The notes under the pieces were generated by a model. The model made no database searches, was not told the origin of the DNA, and saw only the letters and a program-made list of their open reading frames with translations. A DNA stretch of 32,308 bases, taken from assembly GCA_001507915.1 (NCBI GenBank), contig LGER01000019.1, positions 1 to 32,308 on the forward strand. Direction: 5' to 3'. Position 1 is the first letter of the stretch, and each line of letters begins with the position of its first letter. This document shows positions 23,673-30,598 of this stretch, piece by piece. The translations under genes and the position numbers were made by a program. The stretch comes from Desulfonauticus sp. 38_4375 (lineage in GTDB: Bacteria; Desulfobacterota; Desulfovibrionia; Desulfovibrionales; Desulfonatronovibrionaceae).

Positions 23673-25691
23673 TTAAACCACTAACTTTAAAGCCTCCTGT
23701 AAATCCCTGACCAAAATGATCTCTAAATCCTTTTTAATATCTTCTGAGACTTCACTTAAATCCCCTTTATTTTTTTCAGGTAAAATAACCTTTTCTACAC
23801 CAGCCAAAGAAGCAGCCAGTAGTTTTTCTTTTATGCCGCCAACGGGTAAAACTCTACCTGTGAGGGTAATTTCTCCAGTCATGGCTATTTTTCTTTTACA
23901 AGGTACATCCAGCAAAAGCGAATAAAGGGCCACAGCAATGGCCAAGCCAGCCGAAGGACCATCCTTGGCAATGGCACCTGCAGGTACATGGATATGTAAG
24001 TCATGAGTAGCAAAAAAACTGTCTGGAATGCCAAACTCACTGGCCCTGCTCTTAAAAAAACTAACCGCAGCTTGAGCAGATTCCTTTAACACTTCTCCTA
24101 AGGAGCCTGTTAAAATCAGTTTATTATTTCCTTTCATCTTAGACACTTCTATAAACAAAATTTCTCCACCTGTAGGAGTCCAGGCCAAAGCAGTACTAAC
24201 CCCTACTCTATCCTGGGCATCTAAAACCAGAGGCATATATTTAGGCGGACCAAGTAACTCCACAATCTTTTGTTCATCTACCCTGGCTTGTCTTTTATCT
24301 GAAAGTAAAAACTCCTTGGCCAGTTTCCGACAAACAGCATCTATCTGCCTTTGCAACCCCCTAAGCCCGGCTTCCTTGGTATAATGCGCAATAAGATAGC
24401 GAATTCCTTGTTCAGGGAACTCCAGTTCAAAATCGCCTAAAGCAGATTTTTCAACGGCTTTGGGAATAAGATAATTTTTGGCAATTTGTAATTTCTCTTC
24501 CTGAGTATAGCCAGAAAGATGAATTACCTCTAACCTATCCAGCAAAGGACCAGGAATGGTCTCTAAGGTATTAGCTGTTGCAATAAACATCACCTTGGAA
24601 AGGTCAAAGGGAATTTCCAGATAATGATCAACAAAAGCTTTGTTTTGTTCTGGATCTAAAACTTCCAGTAAAGGAGCTGAAGGATCTCCTTTAAAATCCT
24701 GACTGACTTTATCCAGTTCATCTAACATAAAAACAGGATTTTTACTGCCACAATTTTTTATCTCCTGAATAATACGACCAGGTAAAGCTCCCACATAACT
24801 ACGGCGATGCCCCCTTATCTGAGCCTCATCCTTTACTCCTGCCAGGGATATGCGGACAAATTTGCGACCCAGGCTTCTGGCAATAGAAAGGCCCAAAGAA
24901 GTTTTACCTGTGCCAGGAGGACCAACAAAACAAAGAATAGGTCCTCTAGGATCCAGGCGAACCATCCTTTTATTGAGGGCATTTTTTACGGTATTGCGAA
25001 CTTCTGTCAGCTCCAAGGGCTTGGATAAAAAATGATAAGAACCTTTTTTTAAAGCAGAAACTGCACTAGAAACCGTGGCATAACCAGTAATGATAATAAC
25101 TTCTATATTTTTATCCTTTTTCTTTACATAATCTAAAAGTTCAAAACCATCTACATCTTGCATCTTAAGATCAGTAATAACCAAGTCATATTTGTTATTA
25201 TCTATTTTATGTATAGCTTCAGCTCCATTCAAGGAATATTCAACTTCATAACCTTCTTTTTCCAGGACATGCTTTAAGTTTAAACAGGTTATTTTTTCGT
25301 CGTCTACGACTAAAATTTTTACTTTTTTCCTACTTCTAAGTTGTCTTATGGCTAAAAACTCTAAAATCCTCTCTTTAACATCATCTAACCCATAATGATC
25401 TTCATCTAATATTTCTTTAGCATGCTTTAAATCTAAATTATCCTGTGTTATAATATCCCAGGGTAATTCTAAAACATAGTTTATGTAGTTTAATCCTATA
25501 GTATACTCTGCAGAAGAAGTACTAATATATTTTATTTTTTCCAGTTCTTTTAATAAAACTTTTTTTACTTCTTCAGGTAAAGAAGAGTCTATAATTCTGG
25601 TTTCTAAAACTTTTAATTCTCCTGAATATTGTTCTTCACTAGTTTTAACTTCTTCTTTTTCTTGATTTTCTTTATCCTTGCGAAAAAACAT
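23673..25691 (-). CDS. Lon-type ATP-dependent protease with embedded response-regulator receiver
   Basis: This is a 672-residue cytoplasmic protease. Residues 36-120 are the helical part that precedes the Lon AAA domain (PEEVKKVLLKELEK, ELPWD, DHYGLDDVKERILEFLAIRQL). A complete receiver follows at about 123-241, with the acidic pair D130/D131, phosphoacceptor D174 (ITDLKM), T202 and K224. The AAA domain then resumes with RGPILCFVGPPGTGKT (Walker A 257-264) and Walker B FMLDELD (321-327). The protease domain has the Ser-Lys dyad S580 (KDGPSAG) and K621 (LPVGGIKEK). The usual N-terminal LAN substrate-binding domain is absent; 35 charged residues stand in its place. Phosphorylation is therefore likely to gate ATPase or substrate access. 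It is divergent from the stress operon with the kinase. All key residues are present, so the enzyme should be active. Confidence 0.93.
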   Translation of the reverse strand: MFFRKDKENQEKEEVKTSEEQYSGELKVLETRIIDSSLPEEVKKVLLKELEKIKYISTSSAEYTIGLNYINYVLELPWDIITQDNLDLKHAKEILDEDHYGLDDVKERILEFLAIRQLRSRKKVKILVVDDEKITCLNLKHVLEKEGYEVEYSLNGAEAIHKIDNNKYDLVITDLKMQDVDGFELLDYVKKKDKNIEVIIITGYATVSSAVSALKKGSYHFLSKPLELTEVRNTVKNALNKRMVRLDPRGPILCFVGPPGTGKTSLGLSIARSLGRKFVRISLAGVKDEAQIRGHRRSYVGALPGRIIQEIKNCGSKNPVFMLDELDKVSQDFKGDPSAPLLEVLDPEQNKAFVDHYLEIPFDLSKVMFIATANTLETIPGPLLDRLEVIHLSGYTQEEKLQIAKNYLIPKAVEKSALGDFELEFPEQGIRYLIAHYTKEAGLRGLQRQIDAVCRKLAKEFLLSDKRQARVDEQKIVELLGPPKYMPLVLDAQDRVGVSTALAWTPTGGEILFIEVSKMKGNNKLILTGSLGEVLKESAQAAVSFFKSRASEFGIPDSFFATHDLHIHVPAGAIAKDGPSAGLAIAVALYSLLLDVPCKRKIAMTGEITLTGRVLPVGGIKEKLLAASLAGVEKVILPEKNKGDLSEVSEDIKKDLEIILVRDLQEALKLVV

Positions 25692-25744
25692 AATCTATCC
25701 TCCTCAAATGACTATTTTGCTATAACTTAAAAAAAAGAAAAAAA

Positions 25745-25758
25745 GCAAGAAATAGCCC
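25745..25758 (-). promoter_or_regulatory. Possible sigma-54 element facing lon-RR
   Basis: On the minus strand GG (25758-25757) and GC (25746-25745) are spaced by 10 bases and the -12 box reads TTGCT. The -24 box is poor (GGGCTA instead of TGGCACG). Transcription would start near 25733, about 40 bases before the protease ATG. It would let the NtrC-family protein act on both sides of the divergent region. Weak evidence by itself. Confidence 0.28.
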
Positions 25759-25776
25759 TTCAGCTGGATATTGCCA

Positions 25777-25878
25777 TTTGCAACAAAACAATATTTACAT
25801 CATAACTACTTATAATATTTTATTTTTTATCTAAAACCATCCTACTTATCTTTAAAAGACTATTTCTTTTTGCAACAA
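25777..25878. repeat. Pair of direct repeats TTTGCAACAA in the divergent control region
   Basis: TTTGCAACAA occurs at 25777-25786 and again at 25869-25878, 92 bases apart, in the 281-base gap between lon-RR and the 54-residue gene. The first copy is also part of a dyad TTGC-N5-GCAA (25772-25784); the second holds the palindrome TTGCAA. They lie about 50 and 145 bases upstream of the sigma-54 element, where enhancer sites of NtrC-type activators usually are. Could be chance in AT-rich DNA. Confidence 0.35.
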
Positions 25879-25928
25879 CAACTAAATAGAACTAAAAAAT
25901 ATATTCAATAATTTCAAAATGTTAATTA

Positions 25929-25944
25929 TGGCATGCTTTATGCT
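25929..25944 (+). promoter_or_regulatory. Sigma-54 (RpoN) -24/-12 promoter of the stress operon
   Basis: TGGCATGCTTTATGCT has the invariant GG (25930-25931) and GC (25942-25943) separated by exactly 10 bases and matches TGGCAC-N5-TTGCA well (TGGCAT, ATGCT). The predicted start near 25955 gives a leader of about 18 bases holding AGGAGG before the 54-residue gene. An NtrC-family activator with the GAFTGA loop is encoded in the same operon, which makes autoregulation likely. Confidence 0.65.
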
Positions 25945-25972
25945 CATTCCCTAAACAAAGGAGGGTAGAAAA

Positions 25973-26137
25973 ATGAAACTCAGAGAAAAATTAGAAAAAT
26001 TAATGGTAGCAATTAGTTTTGCTGAAGCCAATTGCCCTAAAGAGGCTAAGTTTTTTTTACAGGAATCTAAAAAACAAAACAATTTAAGGCCTGAAAAAAA
26101 AGTTTGTTCCAGACCAACATCTAGACCTAGATGTTAG
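25973..26137 (+). CDS. 54-residue charged helical protein, paralogue of the N-terminus of the second stress protein
   Basis: This small gene is preceded by a strong AGGAGG and followed 9 bases later by the next ATG. Its first 35 residues (REKLEKLMVAISFAEANCPKEAKFFLQE in two helices) align without gaps to residues 12-45 of the protein at 26648-27178: both share REKLEK, A, FAE, A and LQE. The tail is basic, with two cysteines and RPTSRPR. The predicted helix-turn-helix hairpin looks like a protein-protein interaction unit, not a DNA-binding one. It is the first gene downstream of the sigma-54 promoter. No known family recognised. Confidence 0.7.
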   Translation: MKLREKLEKLMVAISFAEANCPKEAKFFLQESKKQNNLRPEKKVCSRPTSRPRC

Positions 26138-26146
26138 GAGAAGTTT

Positions 26147-26620
26147 ATGAGTTGCATCCTACTTGCTAGTAGTAATTTTAACTTAAACCCCAAAGCATTA
26201 AAGTATGCTTGGGAATTAAGTGAAGAACTAAATAGTAAATTCTCTATCTTGGAAGTAATGTCTCTTTCAGCAGAAAAGAATTATTTAGATAAAATTAAAG
26301 ATAAATTTAAAAAAATTAGATGGTTTTTAGAAGATAGCATGGTAAGTATAACTTATGCAGAAGCACTTACCTTAGATGAATACAAAAAAAATATCCAAAA
26401 AGAGTTAGAAATTATAAATAAATATAAACCCATAGATAAAGCAAAAATACCAGATATATACATAAAACAAGGTGATATTGTAAAAGAAATAAAAGAATTT
26501 ATTATAAAGCATAGAAATATAGTAATGACTATATTACCAGTCTATTCTCTTGGTCTAAACTCTAAGCAAGTGTTCACTTTAAGAAAGGATATAAACACCC
26601 CTTTAGTAGTTGTAAAATAA
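26147..26620 (+). CDS. Universal-stress-protein-like (UspA fold) protein
   Basis: This 157-residue alpha/beta protein has a first strand and helix CILLASSNFNLNPKALKYAWELSEELNSKFSILEV and a later DIYIKQGDIVKEIKEFI segment, which match the UspA arrangement. The ATP-binding signature G-2x-G-9x-GS of UspA is not present; the C-terminus reads FTLRKDINTPLVVVK, with the typical final strand. It may therefore work as a nucleotide-free partner protein. It lies 9 bases after the 54-residue gene and 27 bases before the second Usp-like gene, with AGGAG before the ATG. Confidence 0.65.
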   Translation: MSCILLASSNFNLNPKALKYAWELSEELNSKFSILEVMSLSAEKNYLDKIKDKFKKIRWFLEDSMVSITYAEALTLDEYKKNIQKELEIINKYKPIDKAKIPDIYIKQGDIVKEIKEFIIKHRNIVMTILPVYSLGLNSKQVFTLRKDINTPLVVVK

Positions 26621-26647
26621 TTAAAAAAAATAATATAGGAGGATTTT

Positions 26648-27178
26648 ATGTTTTTTAAAAAATTATTTAGCAAAAAAGCGAGAGAAAAATTAGAAAAATA
26701 TCAGGAAGCAGTAACTTTTGCAGAAGAAGGAGACATTAAAGGAGCAAGTCAACTTCTGCAAGAAAAATCTTCTTCCAATACAATCTCTCCAAAACTTCTG
26801 GTTTTAAGTGAAAGTTCCAACTTTAGTGAAAAAATGATGGACTACAGTTTAGATATGGCTAAAAGAATGGGATATAAAATTCTGGCTTGTAATTCTGCAC
26901 CTATCAAAAATGACACCCCCTTTAACCAAGAATTAAAACAAAATTTAGAGAAATCCTTTTTAGAAGAAAGCAAACGCTCCTTTGCTAGATTTCAAGAAAA
27001 GGCCAAAGAATTGGGAATAGAAATAGAACACAAAGTATTTCTTTTAGCCAAAGAAAAGGCTTTGGAAATTTTATCTCAAGAAAATCCCATTGAATTTGTT
27101 ATCTCTGATATTGATAGAGAATACACTACCAATGCAGAACAAGCTGAAGAAAGGCTGTGTGTATATTCACTTTGTTAG
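26648..27178 (+). CDS. Usp-like protein with small N-terminal helical module
   Basis: The 176-residue protein has an N-terminal module (about 1-45, FFKKLFSKKAREKLEKYQEAVTFAEEGD...) homologous to the separate 54-residue protein of the same operon. A Usp-like domain follows from residue 53 (PKLLVLSESSNFSEKMMDYSLDMAKRMGYKILACN). The later part (AKELGIEIEHKVFLLAKEKALEILSQENPIEFVISD) fits Usp strands and helices, but the glycine-rich nucleotide loop is missing and the C-terminus is short. AGGAGG lies before the ATG. The two Usp-like proteins may form a heterodimer, with the small module docking on partners such as the permease or Lon; inference. Confidence 0.65.
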   Translation: MFFKKLFSKKAREKLEKYQEAVTFAEEGDIKGASQLLQEKSSSNTISPKLLVLSESSNFSEKMMDYSLDMAKRMGYKILACNSAPIKNDTPFNQELKQNLEKSFLEESKRSFARFQEKAKELGIEIEHKVFLLAKEKALEILSQENPIEFVISDIDREYTTNAEQAEERLCVYSLC

Positions 27179-27187
27179 GAGGAAAGT

Positions 27188-27274
27188 ATGGGAAGTCAAT
27201 TCTATTTTGGAATTTTTATTATCGTAGTAACCTTTATTCTCTGTTTCTTATTTAGAAAAGAAAACAAAAAATAA
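27188..27274 (+). CDS. 28-residue single-span membrane peptide
   Basis: MGSQFYFGIFIIVVTFILCF is followed by LFRKENKK: a hydrophobic helix of about 18 residues with a basic cytoplasmic tail. The gene has a strong GGAGG that overlaps the end of the preceding gene, and it is 34 bases before the permease gene. Peptides of this kind are often small accessory subunits of transporters (compare KdpF, CydX). Too short to name a family, but start, ribosome site and operon position support expression. Confidence 0.6.
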   Translation: MGSQFYFGIFIIVVTFILCFLFRKENKK

Positions 27275-27308
27275 GCATTATAATAAATGAATTGATTCGG
27301 GAGGGATT

Positions 27309-29120
27309 ATGACACCAGAGATGCTGCTTACTATGATTGTTTTAGGATTTGTTATTTTTCTTTTTGTTTCTGAGTGGGTAAGAGTAGATGTTGTTGGAAT
27401 CATGATGATGGTAATCTTGCCTCTAATTGGCCTGGTAACACCCCAAGAAGCCTTTGTGGGTCTAAGCTCAAATGCTGTTGTTTCCATTATTGCTGTCATT
27501 ATCATTGGAGCTGGACTGGATAAAACTGGCATAATGAACAAAGTAGCCAAACCAATAATTAAACTGGCAGGAAAAAGTGAAAAAAGAATTATTACCTTTA
27601 TTGCTGGAACAGTGGGTATTATTTCCAGTATGATGCAAAACATTGGTGCGGCTGCCCTGTTTTTGCCTGCAGCCGAAAGAATAGCCAAACGCACAGGCGT
27701 TCCCATCTCCAGAATCCTTATGCCCATGGGATTTTGTGCCATTATTGGTGGCACAATCACTTTAGTAGGTGCAAGCCCCACTATTCTTTTAAATGATTTA
27801 ATGGTCTTAAATGGAGAAAAATTAACCCCCTTTGGGCTTTTTACTCAAACTCCTATAGGTATAGCCCTCTTAGCCTCGGCAATTATTTATTTTGCTTTTT
27901 TTGGCAAATATGTTTTACCTGCAGGTAAAGGTACATCGGAAAAAGGTATTTCAGATTTATTGTTAGAGGCTTATACAGGACTGGAAAGTATTTTTGAATT
28001 ACAAGTTCCAGCCAATTTTTCTCCCCAGAGTTTACTTCAACTCCAGCTAAAAGAAAAATATCTGGTTACCATTGTAGCTATTGCTAAAGAGAAAAAGAAA
28101 GAAAAAATTTTAGTTCCCAAAAGTGAAGATATCTTAGAACCAAACGATACGATTGCTGTAGTTGGTAAAAAGAAAAATGTAGAAATTATGGCCAAGGAAT
28201 TAAATTTTATTTTAAAAAATGGATTAGAAGTATTTTCCGAAGAACTTGCCAAAACCAACGCAGGACTTGCCGAAGCCATTATCACTCCAAGATCAGAATT
28301 GATTGGTAAAACTTTGTATGAAACTAAGTTTAAAGAAATGTATGGAGTTACTCCCATTGCTCTAATCAAAAACAATAGAATATATTATTCTGGCTTAACT
28401 CAAATGAAACTTGGATTGGGAAATACTTTACTTTTATTTGGTCCCTGGGAAAAGTTTCATATTTTAAAAGGAAGACCTCAACCTAGGCCCATTGCCTTTG
28501 CCAGTCCTTTAGAAGGTGAAATTTTAAAACCCCATAAAGCCAAGTGGGCTGCCTTTTGGCTGGCTTTAGCCCTGGCTCAAATTATTTTCTTCAAAGTAAA
28601 ACTTTCCGTAGCCTTAATGTCTGGCGCTTTGGGCATGATTATCACCGGAGTGCTTACTGTAGATGAAGCTTATCGTTCTGTGGACTGGATGACAGTATTT
28701 TTGTTAGCAGGTTTAATTCCTCTGGGTATTGCTTTTGAAAAAACAGGCACTGCCTCTTTTATTGCCCACAAGGTATTAAGCTTAATAGGTCAACCCACTC
28801 CCATTATTCTTCTAACAGTAATAGGATTAATGACTTCCTTTTTCACTCTAGTTATCTCCAATGTAGGTGCTACGGTACTCCTGGTGCCGTTGTGTATGAA
28901 CATGGCAGTCATGGCAGGAGGTGATCCCAGAATGGCTGCCCTGGTGGTAGGCTTATCTGCTTCCAATACCTTTGTTTTACCCACACACCAAGTAAATGCG
29001 CTGGTTATGAGACCTGGAGGATATAGAACTGTAGATTATGCCAAAGCAGGGACAATTATGACCATCCTTTTCTTGGTGGTAGAGCTAGGTATGCTTTACT
29101 TTTTCTACGGTATTCAATAA
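27309..29120 (+). CDS. SLC13/DASS-family permease with two RCK_C (TrkA-C) domains
   Basis: This 603-residue inner-membrane transporter has two halves of hydrophobic segments around a cytoplasmic insert. The N-terminal half includes GLSSNAVVSIIAVIIIGAGL and SSMMQNIGAAALFLP; the C-terminal half ends in SASNTFVLPTHQVNALVMRPGG, the DASS-type motif. The insert (about 230-395) has two RCK_C domains (KEKYLVTIVAIAKEKKKEKILVPKSEDILEPNDTIAVVG, and ITPRSELIGKTLYETKFKEMYGVTPIALIKNNR). Family members carry sulfate, dicarboxylates or other anions, usually with sodium; RCK_C parts sense ligands. In a sulfate reducer sulfate is a candidate but cannot be asserted. The GGGAGGG ribosome site is good. Confidence 0.85.
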   Translation: MTPEMLLTMIVLGFVIFLFVSEWVRVDVVGIMMMVILPLIGLVTPQEAFVGLSSNAVVSIIAVIIIGAGLDKTGIMNKVAKPIIKLAGKSEKRIITFIAGTVGIISSMMQNIGAAALFLPAAERIAKRTGVPISRILMPMGFCAIIGGTITLVGASPTILLNDLMVLNGEKLTPFGLFTQTPIGIALLASAIIYFAFFGKYVLPAGKGTSEKGISDLLLEAYTGLESIFELQVPANFSPQSLLQLQLKEKYLVTIVAIAKEKKKEKILVPKSEDILEPNDTIAVVGKKKNVEIMAKELNFILKNGLEVFSEELAKTNAGLAEAIITPRSELIGKTLYETKFKEMYGVTPIALIKNNRIYYSGLTQMKLGLGNTLLLFGPWEKFHILKGRPQPRPIAFASPLEGEILKPHKAKWAAFWLALALAQIIFFKVKLSVALMSGALGMIITGVLTVDEAYRSVDWMTVFLLAGLIPLGIAFEKTGTASFIAHKVLSLIGQPTPIILLTVIGLMTSFFTLVISNVGATVLLVPLCMNMAVMAGGDPRMAALVVGLSASNTFVLPTHQVNALVMRPGGYRTVDYAKAGTIMTILFLVVELGMLYFFYGIQ

Positions 29121-29138
29121 TATCTCAAAAAATAGTAA

Positions 29139-29174
29139 AAAGGAATTCAGGTCTTGTATGATCTGAATTCCTTT
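29139..29174 (+). terminator. 15-bp hairpin between permease and histidine kinase genes
   Basis: AAAGGAATTCAGGTC (29139-29153) pairs with GATCTGAATTCCTTT (29160-29174) with one G-U pair and a TTGTAT loop. It starts 18 bases after the permease stop and ends 10 bases before the kinase ATG. The right arm ends in TTT but AGAAAAAG follows, so termination is incomplete at best. It probably attenuates or processes the message so that the kinase and regulator are made at lower level than the stress proteins. Confidence 0.6.
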
Positions 29175-29184
29175 AGAAAAAGCT

Positions 29185-30594
29185 ATGAAGTATAAACTAA
29201 GCTTGAGACAAAAAATTGTTATAACTTTTTTTATTTTATTTAGTATAGTTATACTAGTATCAATTTTAGGATTTTTAAACTATAATAGATTAAATACAAC
29301 TATTCATATATTAGAAAAAAAAGAATCTCTTCTAAATAATATATTAGAGTCAAGAAGATATGAGAAAAATTTTTTTATAACTAAAGATATAAGTAATTTA
29401 AAAATTGCAATTGAATTTTTAAACAAAGGAAAAATTCAGATTAATGAACTTCTTAAAGAAGAAAATAGTGATTTCTTAAAAAAAGAATTAGTTTTAATTG
29501 AAAATTATGAAAAAGAAATAAAAAATTTTATAACAAAATATAATTCTTCTCTTTCTCTAGAAAATATAAACATGACAAGTATACAAGAAAAAGGAAGACT
29601 TGCCACTATAGAACTAGAAAAAGCAATAAACGAGAAAAGAAGTGAAATAAAAAAAATAATACAAAGCTCAAGAATATTCTTATTAATAAGTATATCCTCT
29701 TTTGTTTTATTGGCTATTATAACCTTTCTATTTTTAGTAAAGAATGTAAATAAGCCCTTAAAAAATATAGAAAAAGCCATTCAAAAAATCGTATCTGGAG
29801 ATTACGAATCTATTCCCAAGATAAAAACTGGAGACGAATTTGAAAATCTGGCAGAAAACATAAACAACCTCCTTAAAGAAATGCGCCTGCGAAACAGACA
29901 ACTTTTACAAAAGGAAAAAATGGCTGCTCTAGGTACTTTAACCTCTGGAGTAGCTCATGAAATAAATAACCCGCTAAACAACATCTCTACTTCTCTACAA
30001 ATTATCCTGGAAGAATTAGAGGGAGGAGACATTAAGCTGCACCAAGAGCTTTTAGAAGAGGCCCTAAGACAGGTAGACAGAGCCAAAGACATTGTCAAAA
30101 GTCTCTTAGAATTCTCCAGAGAATCTTCCTTTAATCCTAAGGAGGTTAATTTTAAGACTCTTATTCAAAAAACTCTAAAGTTGATCCAGGGAGAAATTCC
30201 AACTCATTTACAAATTGAAATAAAAGTGCCGGAAAACCTGATAGTCAAACTTGACTCCAGGAGAATTCAACAGGTCCTTTTAAATCTCATTTTAAATGCC
30301 ATTCAGGCCATAGATAACAACCCTGGAAAAATCATTATAGGAGCAGAAACTGTAAACAATGATCAGGATTTACGCTTTTATATAGAGGATACTGGCCCAG
30401 GAATCCCCAAAGAAAACCTTTCAAAAATATTTGATCCTTTTTTTACTACAAAAGATGTAGGAGCAGGTTCAGGCCTGGGTCTAGCTGTTTCACAAGGGAT
30501 TATAGAACAACACGGGGGTAAAATAGAAGTAGAAAGTGAACTAAATAAAGGAACTAAATTTACCATTACTATCCCTAAAGCTATAATTGTTTAA
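29185..30594 (+). CDS. Sensor histidine kinase (TM - helical sensor - TM - HAMP - HisKA - HATPase)
   Basis: This 469-residue inner-membrane kinase has TM1 at about 11-32, a periplasmic all-helical sensor at about 33-162 and TM2 at about 163-186. HAMP follows at 187-240 (NKPLKNIEKAIQKIVSGDY, GDEFENLAENIN). The phosphoacceptor histidine is H258 in SGVAHEINNPLNNIS, then the N-box QQVLLNLILNAIQAI, the G1 box EDTGPGIP and the G2 box GSGLGLAVSQGII. The sensor segment ESRRYEKNFFITKDISNLK is typical of helical-bundle sensors related to chemoreceptor ligand domains. HAINNPL-type kinases usually serve NtrC-family regulators, and such a gene follows directly with an 8-base or smaller overlap. Confidence 0.94.
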   Translation: MKYKLSLRQKIVITFFILFSIVILVSILGFLNYNRLNTTIHILEKKESLLNNILESRRYEKNFFITKDISNLKIAIEFLNKGKIQINELLKEENSDFLKKELVLIENYEKEIKNFITKYNSSLSLENINMTSIQEKGRLATIELEKAINEKRSEIKKIIQSSRIFLLISISSFVLLAIITFLFLVKNVNKPLKNIEKAIQKIVSGDYESIPKIKTGDEFENLAENINNLLKEMRLRNRQLLQKEKMAALGTLTSGVAHEINNPLNNISTSLQIILEELEGGDIKLHQELLEEALRQVDRAKDIVKSLLEFSRESSFNPKEVNFKTLIQKTLKLIQGEIPTHLQIEIKVPENLIVKLDSRRIQQVLLNLILNAIQAIDNNPGKIIIGAETVNNDQDLRFYIEDTGPGIPKENLSKIFDPFFTTKDVGAGSGLGLAVSQGIIEQHGGKIEVESELNKGTKFTITIPKAIIV

Positions 30595-30598
30595 GATT

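Noticed and set aside
23673-25691. Assembly chimera or frameshift as cause of the Lon-receiver fusion
   Set aside because: The frame is continuous, both proteins are intact at the junctions, and a matching kinase and regulator lie next to it.
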